Source of the DNA: Aureispira sp. CCB-E
GTDB lineage: Bacteria; Bacteroidota; Bacteroidia; Chitinophagales; Saprospiraceae
Direction: 5' to 3'
Assembly (NCBI RefSeq): GCF_031326345.1
Contig: NZ_CP133671.1
Coordinates: 372,001 to 436,000 of the forward strand
DNA: 64,000 nucleotides
A program made the translations under genes and the position numbers. This document shows positions 1-8,411 of this stretch, in pieces (within the stretch, counting starts at the first letter, position 1; each line of letters begins with the position of its first letter). The notes below the pieces were generated by a model. It ran no database searches and had not been told where the DNA came from. It was given only the letters and a program-made list of their open reading frames with translations.

Positions 1-2007
1 ATAAAAGATATTTTACCACCTGAAAAACAACAAGCAATAGAAAATGCTCGAGATAAAGCCGTGCAAAGAGCTGAATTAATTTTAGCTGCTGGCGGAAGCC
101 CTACAGAAGCAGAACGAATGTTAGAACATATTCCTATTGTTTTTTGGCCAGATCAGTTTTTAGAAGAAATGCGTTTGTGGCGTAAAGCAGAAGCACTTTA
201 CTTTGAAAAGAAAGGAGAGGAGGCCAAACAAGAATTTATTGATTCGGGACTCAAGGAATTTATTATGAATGCTAAAGAAGCTATTACAGCTCCAATGGCT
301 GTTTATAATGAGGTTCTAGCAAGTGGCAAATACCAATTGGAGGTTAAAAATCCCGATGGAACGACCAAAAAAGTAGAGTTTAACATCTTAGATGCTTCCC
401 ACGAAAAAGAGGTCAACCCTGATGGTTCTCCAATGAAAGGAAGCAAAATTGCAACAAACGTTTTAAGTTCTGCTCTTGATGCCAAAACAGCCATTACGGA
501 TATTAAAAATATCATTGACTCTCGAAAAGATGACGACCCTGAGGCAATTCGGAAGCGTCAAGTAATGATAGGGAAAGTAATTGCTAGTACTACTCAAAAG
601 TTATGTGATAATGCTACCAAATACTTAAATACAACTGCCGAAGGAGTCAATGGTCCCAAGATTGCGACTGCTGTTCTCAAAAGTGTGTCTCTATTGACAA
701 AGCTTATCTTAAAAAGTACAGAAGGTCTTGAAGATCCTGTCTTGGCTAAAGATCATTTCAAAGAAGTATTTTCGGTCGAAAATGCTGGGGAAATTGTAGG
801 CACTCTATTAGAAGTTGGGGCTGGTGTCAGTGAAATTGTAGGGTTATTTAATTCTGTTGGTAACGTAGTTGGTTCTGCTTTTGGTGTTGCTGTCAACGTC
901 AAAGCGCTAATTGCTAGTGCTCAAAAATTACATGCTGCTATCCAAGCTAAAAATGATATGCGCTCTGTAGAAGAACGTGCTGTAAGAGAGGATAGTATCA
1001 TGTTGCATGCTATTCGTAGAGAAATGTTGACAGCAAAAGAAGAAGTAGCAAAAGGTGCTGTGGAAGTTACTGGCGATTCGTTGAAAGTTGTTGGTTCTGG
1101 AACAGCTACCGTGGGAGCTATCGTTGGTTTGGGTCAGCCAGCTGTAGGGGCAGGTATCAATGTTGGTGGAAAAATCGTAGAAAAATTAGGCGATGTTATC
1201 AAAATCAGTGGGAAAGTCGTCTTTATGATTCGAGACAACGAAACCAAGAAACGCGTCAAAAAATTAATGAAAGAAGCTCAAACAGATAGAAATGCTCGTA
1301 TAGAACTGCTAGAAAATAGCTCTTTCTTTGCTAAAGCTTATCTCGCTATTGGTTTTGAAGAAGGTGACAAAATCGCTGAGCATTACTGTTTGGTAAAAGG
1401 TATTACTGAAGATGATTTAGACCATGAGGCAACGGCTCGTTCTATCCTTGAAAAACTAATTGCTGATGATCCAACAACAACAGATGAAAAAACAATTGGT
1501 GACAAGGTTCAAGATTTTGCTAATAATCTCAAAGGAATACATCAAAAGTATCTAAAACTTAACCAAGCAAACCTCCAGTTAGGTAGTGTAAAAGAACTAC
1601 GCCCGAGCGTACAATCAGTTGTTGATACGTACAAAACACTAGGTAAAATTTCTACTGGTGTAACAGTTGCTTCGGTAATTACAACCGTACTAACCAGTGG
1701 TTTAGGCCAAATTACATTCTTAGGGGACGAAGCGCTTGAGGCCTATATTGAAGATTGTGCAGAACATTTGAAAGAGTTGAATGGTTTCTTAACCTATATG
1801 ACAGAACATCAAGATTTGAATATCAAGGGTTTAATTCAGCGAATAGAAACCTTAAATCAAGAGTTGGATGGTATTTCTGACAATGACTTGGTGTTAGAAA
1901 AAATACAAGAAATCACTGAAAGAGAAGAAGATATAAGAAATAGAAAATTATATATTCAAGAAGTTATTGAATCTAAAAAACTATTTGCAGAGATTGGAAT
2001 TGTATAA
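1..2007 (+). CDS. Hypothetical large protein, 5' end outside window
   Basis: The frame is open from base 1 with no start inside the window, so the gene begins upstream and only its last 668 codons are seen. A GTG at 61 is an internal Val codon, not a convincing start. I do not recognise the family. The visible part is Lys/Glu-rich and mostly helical. A long Gly/Ala/Val-rich amphipathic middle (about residues 255-395, rich in VG, AG and SG pairs) could insert in or lie on membranes. The last 80 residues are heptad-like and probably coiled coil. No signal peptide can be assessed. A strong terminator (2128-2159) follows. A toxin or injection-system effector is possible from composition alone, but nothing proves it. 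Confidence 0.6.
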   Translation: MKDILPPEKQQAIENARDKAVQRAELILAAGGSPTEAERMLEHIPIVFWPDQFLEEMRLWRKAEALYFEKKGEEAKQEFIDSGLKEFIMNAKEAITAPMAVYNEVLASGKYQLEVKNPDGTTKKVEFNILDASHEKEVNPDGSPMKGSKIATNVLSSALDAKTAITDIKNIIDSRKDDDPEAIRKRQVMIGKVIASTTQKLCDNATKYLNTTAEGVNGPKIATAVLKSVSLLTKLILKSTEGLEDPVLAKDHFKEVFSVENAGEIVGTLLEVGAGVSEIVGLFNSVGNVVGSAFGVAVNVKALIASAQKLHAAIQAKNDMRSVEERAVREDSIMLHAIRREMLTAKEEVAKGAVEVTGDSLKVVGSGTATVGAIVGLGQPAVGAGINVGGKIVEKLGDVIKISGKVVFMIRDNETKKRVKKLMKEAQTDRNARIELLENSSFFAKAYLAIGFEEGDKIAEHYCLVKGITEDDLDHEATARSILEKLIADDPTTTDEKTIGDKVQDFANNLKGIHQKYLKLNQANLQLGSVKELRPSVQSVVDTYKTLGKISTGVTVASVITTVLTSGLGQITFLGDEALEAYIEDCAEHLKELNGFLTYMTEHQDLNIKGLIQRIETLNQELDGISDNDLVLEKIQEITEREEDIRNRKLYIQEVIESKKLFAEIGIV

Positions 2008-2127
2008 ATATGAGGTAAAATCAATGCTGTGGGTTTCGAAATACAATTTGCCATTGTTCTTGCCACAGCATATTGAAATTTTACCAATCAACATAAAGTG
2101 CCTTATATAGTTGGATTTATGTGGAGA

Positions 2128-2159
2128 GGCTGTTTGCTCATGGCAAATGGCCTTTTTTT
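2128..2159 (+). terminator. Intrinsic terminator after the first gene
   Basis: A 10-bp stem (2128-2137 with 2143-2152, two G-T wobbles) with a 5-base loop is followed by seven T residues. It lies between the unknown protein and the metF promoter. Confidence 0.75.
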
Positions 2160-2160
2160 A

Positions 2161-2189
2161 TTGAAGTTCTTTGAAAAAATATATCTTTG
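2161..2189 (+). promoter_or_regulatory. Bacteroidota-type promoter of metF
   Basis: TTG at 2161-2163, an 18-bp spacer, and TATCTTTG at 2182-2189 match the Bacteroidota -33/-7 consensus TTG...TAnnTTTG. Transcription would start near 2196, downstream of the TTG codon at 2171 that also opens the frame. This decides for the ATG at 2246 as the metF start. Confidence 0.65.
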
Positions 2190-2245
2190 CAGCATCTAAC
2201 TATCTACTTAACTGTATTCATTCAGTTTTTAGACAACCAATAACT

Positions 2246-3202
2246 ATGAAAGTAACCGATCACTTTAAGGCAGCCAATGGCGAGACCTTAATCTCTTTTG
2301 AAATTTTGCCCCCGCTCAAAGGAGGAAAAATTCAAAGTATTTTTGATACACTAGATCCATTGATGGAATTTAATCCTCCATTCATTGATGTTACCTACCA
2401 TCGCGAAGAATTTATTTACAAAAAACGTTCTAGCGGCTATTACGAAAAAGTAGCCATGCGTAAGCGACCAGGAACAGTAGGCATTTGTGCGGCTATCATG
2501 CATCGTTATGGAGTAGACGCTGTCCCTCATTTAATTTGTGGTGGATTTAGTATAGAAGAAACAGAAAATGCTTTAATCGATTTACAGTTCTTAGGCATCG
2601 ACAATGTTTTAGTACTTCGTGGTGATGCCCGTAAATTTGAAGGCAAATTTATTCCCGAACCCAATGGGCATCCTTATGCACTTGATTTGGTCAAACAATT
2701 GGTCAATATGAACGAGGGAATTTATCTAGATAATGATATTACCAATGCAGAACCTTCAGATTTCTGTATTGCTGTTGCAGGTTATCCAGAAAAACATTTT
2801 GAAGCACCAAATCATCAAAGCGATTTGTACTTTTTAAAGCAAAAAATAGACGCAGGAGCAGAATATATTGTCACTCAAATGTTCTTTGACAATCAACAAT
2901 ATTTTGATTTTGTGGATCGCTGTCGAGCTGTCGGTATCAATGTTCCTATTGTACCTGGCTTAAAACCTATTACTAAGAAGTATCAATTAAATTCTATTCC
3001 TCGTTTGTTCCACTTAGACATTCCCAAAGACTTTTCAGATGCGTTGTTAGCAGCCAAAGATGCTGAAGCACGTCGTCAAGTTGGTATCGAATGGACTGTT
3101 GCTCAATCGAAAGAATTAAAAGCCGCTGGGGTGCCTTGCTTGCACTACTATACAATGGGTGATGTTGACACAATAAAAGAAATTGTTGGGCAGATTTATT
3201 AA
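2246..3202 (+). CDS. metF: Methylenetetrahydrofolate reductase
   Basis: Reduces 5,10-methylenetetrahydrofolate to 5-methyltetrahydrofolate, the methyl donor for methionine synthesis; cytosolic flavoprotein. The protein is 318 residues, normal for the family. It keeps the N-terminal ISFEILPP motif with the catalytic Glu, the LVLRGD loop, the AGYPEKH segment and the PGLKPI motif. A longer reading from TTG 2171 is rejected because a promoter lies over it and the extra 25 residues match nothing in MetF. The gene is monocistronic, between a terminator at 2128 and one at 3227. Its partner in methionine synthesis in this window is the SAM-riboswitch-controlled homoserine dehydrogenase; no SAM riboswitch is visible before metF itself. 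Confidence 0.95.
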   Translation: MKVTDHFKAANGETLISFEILPPLKGGKIQSIFDTLDPLMEFNPPFIDVTYHREEFIYKKRSSGYYEKVAMRKRPGTVGICAAIMHRYGVDAVPHLICGGFSIEETENALIDLQFLGIDNVLVLRGDARKFEGKFIPEPNGHPYALDLVKQLVNMNEGIYLDNDITNAEPSDFCIAVAGYPEKHFEAPNHQSDLYFLKQKIDAGAEYIVTQMFFDNQQYFDFVDRCRAVGINVPIVPGLKPITKKYQLNSIPRLFHLDIPKDFSDALLAAKDAEARRQVGIEWTVAQSKELKAAGVPCLHYYTMGDVDTIKEIVGQIY

Positions 3203-3226
3203 TCGTACAACTACAAAATACAAATA

Positions 3227-3267
3227 GAGCAGCTTATTTTATAATAATAAGCTGCTCTTGTATTTTT
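3227..3267 (+). terminator. Intrinsic terminator of metF
   Basis: A perfect 12-bp stem (3227-3238 with 3246-3257), 7-base loop, then a T-rich tail. Flanking AT bases extend the stem, so it may also stop the convergent minus-strand gene at 3336. Confidence 0.8.
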
Positions 3268-3335
3268 ACCAATACTTCATCAAGTTAAAGCAAAAAACCA
3301 CGACTACGCAATAACAGCGTCACTAAATACTATTT

Positions 3336-3905
3336 TTAATGAATCTTGTTAAATCTATAAGCAACAATTAATTGCAGACTAGACCATCGCAAGCCATAGT
3401 CTATATCAACTGTCTTTTGGGTTTCTTTTAAATTGGAATAAGCCGCTACTAACTCAACATTAAAATAGGGGAGCAGTTCTAATGAAATTACCCAATGTTT
3501 TCCTAACCTATAATTCATCCCTAAAATTATATTCATATTGGGAATTGTCTTCAACGTAAGTTGGCTTGGGTCTCCTATAATTGTACGAGTCGCTACTTGA
3601 TAGTTTAAACCTAGATTAAAACCATAGACAAAAGCAATATTGTTAGCTAAACTATGCCTAGATTCTGTTCCTAAACTAAAACCAATGCCAAAGTCACTTT
3701 CTTGACCACGCCCTTTTTTGATATTATTTCCATTCAAAAATAAAGTTTGTAATCTAAAAAAATTCTTTGTTTTTCCAGTTTTGTAAGACAACCTATAATT
3801 TAAGTCAGCATCGAGCGAAATGCCTATTTCGTGTATTCGCTGTGCCCAAAGCTCTGCCTTAATTCCTACACAACAAACTAATGTTATAATTTTAATTATT
3901 AACAT
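3336..3905 (-). CDS. Hypothetical secreted beta-barrel-like protein, paralog A
   Basis: 189 residues with a short N-terminal hydrophobic signal segment ending near Ala-Gln (residues 21-22). The rest alternates hydrophobic and polar residues in strands with many Tyr, Asn and Gly, and ends in VAYRF, as small outer-membrane barrels do. It is clearly related to the next gene upstream (4021-4608): both share HEIG, YK.GKT, FRL, LNG, LGF/LGM and VAYRF at equivalent places. The pair is a tandem duplication on the minus strand, 115 bases apart. The function is unknown; location at the outer membrane is inferred from sequence character only. Confidence 0.7.
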   Translation of the reverse strand: MLIIKIITLVCCVGIKAELWAQRIHEIGISLDADLNYRLSYKTGKTKNFFRLQTLFLNGNNIKKGRGQESDFGIGFSLGTESRHSLANNIAFVYGFNLGLNYQVATRTIIGDPSQLTLKTIPNMNIILGMNYRLGKHWVISLELLPYFNVELVAAYSNLKETQKTVDIDYGLRWSSLQLIVAYRFNKIH

Positions 3906-4020
3906 AAAATTGTTTTTGAATAATCCTTTTGAGTTTTTTTATCTCAAAATCCAATACAAAATAGAATTCAAACTAATTCTACTTTCTTACTTATACCTCA
4001 TTGTATTTCATAATATTAAC

Positions 4021-4608
4021 TCAACTAGATTTATTCTTTCTTCGACCAAATCGATACGCAACTACTAAGTATGTATTAGTCAAATTCATACCATAAAAAA
4101 TTTGACTTTCTTCCTGATTTGCTCCTGAAATACTAGCTCTATACCGTACATAAGGGCAGTTTTCTATAGAGAATTGCCATTGATCATTCAATGTATAACT
4201 GAAGCCTAGAAGTAAATATAACTCTGGTGATATGGTATGCTCCTCTCCAGTTGCTTTCCCATTACTAAAATGATAATTAGTTTGGTAACTACATTGAGCT
4301 CCCAATCCGTAGATAAAAGACAAATTATCAATAATGTTTCTTCTAAATTCCCAACCAACACCAATACCAGCTCCAGACATATTGATATATTGACTACTAG
4401 TTGTCTGAATGGCATTACGACCGTTCAAATAAGCCAGGTCTAAACGAAATAAACTATTTGTTTTTCCCACCTTATACAAAAAGCCGAGATCCAAAGCAGA
4501 ATTGACCTTTAATCCAATTTCGTGTAGTGCGGGTGTTTTTTGTGCAGCAGCTTTCCAGATAATAAAAAATGTACACAAACCAAGGAGTAAACAACGATGA
4601 GTAAGCAT
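4021..4608 (-). CDS. Hypothetical secreted beta-barrel-like protein, paralog B
   Basis: 195 residues from the ATG at 4608. A longer frame from TTG 4650 adds 14 residues but runs into a terminator hairpin, so the ATG, which opens a good signal peptide ending in AAAQ, is preferred. The mature part shares HEIG, YKVGKT, FRLD, LNG, YGLG and VAYRFG with its neighbour at 3336-3905 and shows the same strand-like pattern. No enzyme motif is seen. It probably arose by tandem duplication with paralog A. It lies only about 22 bases beyond the terminator that follows the heme A synthase gene, so its expression may depend on readthrough. Confidence 0.7.
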   Translation of the reverse strand: MLTHRCLLLGLCTFFIIWKAAAQKTPALHEIGLKVNSALDLGFLYKVGKTNSLFRLDLAYLNGRNAIQTTSSQYINMSGAGIGVGWEFRRNIIDNLSFIYGLGAQCSYQTNYHFSNGKATGEEHTISPELYLLLGFSYTLNDQWQFSIENCPYVRYRASISGANQEESQIFYGMNLTNTYLVVAYRFGRRKNKSS

Positions 4609-4630
4609 AATTATAAGTTTTTTTATAATA

Positions 4631-4665
4631 AAAAATGTCCTTGCCAACAAGGTGTTGACAAGGAC
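4631..4665 (-). terminator. Hairpin between ctaA and paralog B, terminator or attenuator
   Basis: On the minus strand GTCCTTG (4665-4659) pairs with CAAGGAC (4643-4637), with additional internal pairs, followed by a T-rich run (plus-strand A at 4631-4635). It sits after ctaA and only 22 bases before the start of the next minus-strand gene, so it could act as an attenuator. Confidence 0.6.
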
Positions 4666-4781
4666 AAGAATAGAAGTATTACTCCTTATTTTGTATTAAA
4701 AGCTTGTTAATAGCTTCTTATATAACGGTTGGTTATAAGCCTGTTAAACTTATAATAAGACTCTGGAAAAACAATCAAAAG

Positions 4782-5951
4782 CTAATCCAATACAAGGTCT
4801 TTTTTAACTTCGGTTGTTCGCAAAATATGCTCTCCTCCCTTTCCAAATTGATAATTGACATACAGCATTGCTGCCAACAATAATAATCCTCCAGCTTGAT
4901 GCAATACCCCTAATAATAGAGGAATTTGTCCAATTCCATTCAATAAGGTCAAAATTCCTAAAGTAATCTGTGCGATTAGAATAAAAAGGAGTAATTGGCT
5001 GCCTCTAGCAAGTTGAGGAGATTGGTGTATACGACGAACATACAAATAAAAAATAGGAATTAAAATACACAATAAATAAGCTGTTCCTCGATGCAACAAT
5101 TGGATGAGCGCAGCAGCAAAACCAGCCCCTTCTTTTGAGTTATAAGCTCGCATATTTTCCCAAGTCCATTTAGAATAATCCTTTAGTACATCGGCTATCC
5201 ATACCCACGAACCGTCTGTAGAACTTACCTCCATGTGAGGAAAATGATTAAAAACTAATCCCGCTTTGATACCTGCCATCAAACCTCCTAATACAATTTG
5301 TAGACAGATAATAATGGTAATACGCCAAGCAAAGGTTCTTAAACGTTTGTTGTGTTCATCTGTAGCAACAGGCTGCACAACATGCAATGCTACCCACCAC
5401 AAATAACCAAAAACAATCGTTGCTAAACTCAAATGAATTGTCAATTTGTACCCATTTACCCAAGCAAACTCTGGCGTATCAAGCCCTGATTTGACCATAA
5501 TCCACCCAAAAACGGCCACTAACATTGTCAACGCAACAACTTTTCCCAACATTACCATCAAAGGCTTGGATAACATCTTTCGCCTCCAAAAAATCAAAAA
5601 CGGAATTAAAAAAACAAATCCCATAGTACGAGCCCACAACCGATGGAAATATTCCCAAAAGTAAATAAACTTAAAATCATTCATAGGAATTCCATCAGGA
5701 TACATTGCTCCAGACCATTTCATCTTCACCTGCCCTATAGCGTGTTCCATATACTCTTGTCGAGCAACTTCCCATTGTTCGGCATTCAAAGGTGGGATTG
5801 TTCCTTGAATTACGGCCCATTCTGTAATCGATAGCCCAGAATCTGTTAGTCTAGTTATTCCACCAATAACAACTTGACAAAAAACCATTACAACTCCTAT
5901 CAGTAACCAAATTTTTACAGCGTTCGAAAACGTTTTTGTTTCTTTTGCCAT
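4782..5951 (-). CDS. ctaA: Heme A synthase, COX15/CtaA family
   Basis: Converts heme O to heme A for the cytochrome oxidase of the respiratory chain, in the cytoplasmic membrane. The 389-residue protein has about eight membrane spans. The four haem-ligand histidines expected of the family appear as EYFHR (His103), TIHLS (His173), LLHRG (His287) and VLHQAGG (His351). The N-terminal GGITRLTDSGLSITEW motif is typical of the COX15 (type 2) branch, without the Cys pair of Bacillus CtaA. It stands alone here, with no cytochrome oxidase genes beside it, and faces away from the putative replication origin on its upstream side. Confidence 0.95.
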   Translation of the reverse strand: MAKETKTFSNAVKIWLLIGVVMVFCQVVIGGITRLTDSGLSITEWAVIQGTIPPLNAEQWEVARQEYMEHAIGQVKMKWSGAMYPDGIPMNDFKFIYFWEYFHRLWARTMGFVFLIPFLIFWRRKMLSKPLMVMLGKVVALTMLVAVFGWIMVKSGLDTPEFAWVNGYKLTIHLSLATIVFGYLWWVALHVVQPVATDEHNKRLRTFAWRITIIICLQIVLGGLMAGIKAGLVFNHFPHMEVSSTDGSWVWIADVLKDYSKWTWENMRAYNSKEGAGFAAALIQLLHRGTAYLLCILIPIFYLYVRRIHQSPQLARGSQLLLFILIAQITLGILTLLNGIGQIPLLLGVLHQAGGLLLLAAMLYVNYQFGKGGEHILRTTEVKKDLVLD

Positions 5952-6310
5952 TCTTATAACTTTCTTTTATACCATTAGCACCTCTGAATTAAATCAACTG
6001 ATAACCAGCCAAATAAGGCAGTTTTAATAACATAGAGGCCAAGTATGATTAAATATACGTCCAATTAGACGGTTAAAAATTTTGTACAAATTTACAATTC
6101 AATAAACGATATCATACTATAAAAGCTTAAAGCTTATTTTTTTTTAGAAAAAATCTAAACTACTCCAGATTTAAACAAAAATGGTTTTGCGTTAGCAGCG
6201 GAATTCAAACAAATTTTTGTTTCCCTTTTTCCAATCAAAAATCTAAACACATCTATATAATTATAATAAAAAGAAAATTTAAAATTAAAAAAGCTATCAT
6301 TATTAGGAGC

Positions 6311-7094
6311 GTGGATAAGTGGATAAGTCGTTTTAGAAAATATTTTTTTTGCTGTTAAATGACTATTAACAATAAAAAAGAAGTTATCCACTATAGTTAT
6401 CCACATATAAGTATGCTTTTAGTCAGTATTTTATCTTTTTATGCACAGATATCCACATTTTTGTGGATAAAACACTCAAAATATAGATTTTTTTATTTTG
6501 CTGTTGATTACTGTGGATATTGATGTGAATAATTGTACATTAATCCACAAAATGTACGATAAAAATAGATTTTTATAGACAATAGAAGAAGTCTTGTGGA
6601 TGAACTGTGGATAAAACCTATACTTATCCACAGTTATAGACAAATAAACTGTGGATATCTTTGGTTTTAAATAGTTGTTTTTTAGCTATTTATATATATA
6701 TACATAAATAATGTTGATAACTACCTAATAACAATTTGTTTTTCTGTAAAAACACAAAAAAATGTAGAAGTAATACTATTATTTTTGATAGAGGAATATC
6801 TTTTTAAAGGTGTTGATACTTTTATGGATGGATTTATGCACATTGTGAATAAGGTGTGGATAACTTGTGAATTATGTGTGCGTAACTTACCTAGGTAGTA
6901 AAAAATTACTTTTTTTTAACCCTTTTTTGCGTTTTTGAGGTTGATTTGTAACCAAAAAAGTTAGCATAGAGTGAGAAATCTAAAAAATGAGTTAATTATC
7001 CACGTTACTTTTGTGCATAACTAAATAAATTGTGGATAAGCTAAAATGGCTAACAAAAAAAAAGTATAAAATTAATAGGAAAAATTGTGGATAA
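6311..7094. other. Candidate chromosomal replication origin (oriC)
   Basis: This lies in the gene-free, very AT-rich stretch 5952-7252. Seven perfect 9-mer DnaA boxes are present: TTATCCACA at 6397-6405 and 6624-6632, and its complement TGTGGATAA at 6462-6470, 6606-6614, 6855-6863, 7031-7039 and 7086-7094. About ten more sites differ by one base (for example 6318-6326, 6384-6392, 6449-6457, 6512-6520, 6541-6549, 6595-6603, 6650-6658, 6844-6852, 6996-7004, 7012-7020). The segment 6660-6790 is almost pure A/T with a TATATATATATA run and could be the unwinding element. dnaA is not adjacent, which is common in Bacteroidota. The flanking genes diverge from it. Confidence 0.85.
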
Positions 7095-7252
7095 TCAATT
7101 TAATAAGCTTAGCTTTACGGGTTATTTCAAAAAATAATACCCACACATAGATTTGTTTTAATAAAAAAACAAGCCTAAATAGCATAAACGATACTATAGT
7201 TATATAATAGTGGTATCCTATTTACCAATGTGCTTCAAAATTCTTGATACTT

Positions 7253-7921
7253 ATGCCCACTCGTTTCTCCTTCTCTGCTTCAAAAGAAAAAATGAAGCGT
7301 CAGTTTAATTTAGATATAAAAAAAGAATTGCAACAGAGTTTTAATATTGGAGCAACTCAAAATGCTTACTTGTTGACCAATCAATCTCTAGATTTACAGA
7401 TATTTAGTTGGGGGTTGATTCCTCATTGGGCTAAAGACAAAAGTGTGGGAACAAATTTGATTAATGCACAAGTAGAGGGAATTGCCAGTAAATTATCTTT
7501 TCGTTTGCCAATTCGCCAGAGACGCTGCCTAATTTTTGCTGATAGTTATTATGAGTGGACAAAAGAGGGGAGAGCTACTCAACCCTATCGAGTACAATTA
7601 AGCAATGGAGACTTGATGACTTTTGCAGGAGTTTGGGATGTATGGGTAGATGGTAACCAAGGATTACACAAGACTTTTTCTATTATAACAACACCTGCCA
7701 ATAACTCACTAAAAGAACTGGGTATATCTAGAATGCCAGCGTTGATAACAACAGGAACTGATCGTGCTAAATGGTTGGGAGAACACTCGCTTCCTAACGC
7801 ACTTAATATACTTCAACCTTTAGAAAACCTTTCTTTGGATATTTATCCTATTGCTAAAGAAGTTGATTCTTTGGATAATAACTATCCAGAACTTCACAAG
7901 CCTATAGAACTGAGCTCTTAG
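7253..7921 (+). CDS. SRAP/YedK-HMCES family protein lacking Cys2
   Basis: SRAP proteins bind abasic sites in single-stranded DNA and form a protective thiazolidine crosslink through Cys2. This 222-residue protein has the family fold signatures: RFSFS at the N terminus, GLIPHWAK, INAQ (Asn equivalent to YedK Asn75), YYEW (Glu equivalent to Glu105), TFAGVWD and SRMP. The canonical start MCGRF is MPTRF here, so the catalytic Cys2 and Gly3 are gone. The usual HDRMP is ISRMP, so the active-site His is also missing. An upstream ATG-TGC at 7228 is out of frame. Either the protein binds DNA without crosslinking, or it is a decaying copy. It lies beside the putative origin. Confidence 0.85.
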   Translation: MPTRFSFSASKEKMKRQFNLDIKKELQQSFNIGATQNAYLLTNQSLDLQIFSWGLIPHWAKDKSVGTNLINAQVEGIASKLSFRLPIRQRRCLIFADSYYEWTKEGRATQPYRVQLSNGDLMTFAGVWDVWVDGNQGLHKTFSIITTPANNSLKELGISRMPALITTGTDRAKWLGEHSLPNALNILQPLENLSLDIYPIAKEVDSLDNNYPELHKPIELSS

Positions 7922-8411
7922 GAACATTCAAAAAATAAATTACCAAGTATTACTACTGGACTTAGCAATCTAATTTCTATTCGGTTTTACAACAAGTAAC
8001 TCTTTTCGTTTTATACCCTTAGCAAGGGTATAAGACTAAAATATAATTCCTTAGAGTGAACTTAAACTCCCTACAAATAAAAAATGTATATTTGCAGCAA
8101 ATTTATTGCCTAGCGTGATTTATTTTAAGTTTTATTTACTTTATAAAGTAAAAGAAAAAGTTCTACAGCATTGATTATCATAGATTTTGATTTGTGGTTT
8201 TAGAATTGTGCGGCTGATGATAATCAGTTTTAATGAAATAAGCTATTGTTTTGCCAATGCAATGCCTTCAATATAAATATAATGGTAGACAGCATAGCTC
8301 ATTCAAAAATGAAGTGTTTAAATAATCAATAAGTAACCGTTGAGAAAAAGGTGGTAGGAAAACCTCTTTTTAGCGTTATACTACTAATTTTATAATAATT
8401 ATAATCAAATC
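7922..8411. other. Long intergenic leader before transketolase
   Basis: No gene is seen. A TATATTTG box at 8087-8094 fits the Bacteroidota -7 element but lacks a good TTG upstream. It would give a leader of about 300 bases. That leader holds a perfect inverted repeat, TGATTATCAT (8172-8181) with ATGATAATCA (8217-8226), and a weaker hairpin near 8345-8385. No known riboswitch was recognised. Confidence 0.35.

Noticed and set aside
2171-2245. N-terminal extension of MetF from a TTG codon
   Set aside because: The segment contains the promoter, and the extra residues are not part of the MetF family.
4206-4443. Overlapping open frames on both strands inside paralog B
   Set aside because: They lie fully inside a gene with signal peptide and paralog support, and have no features of their own.
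6155-6406. An 83-codon minus-strand open frame inside the origin region
   Set aside because: It is Phe/Lys/Asn-rich, as random AT-rich DNA is, overlaps several DnaA boxes and resembles no protein.
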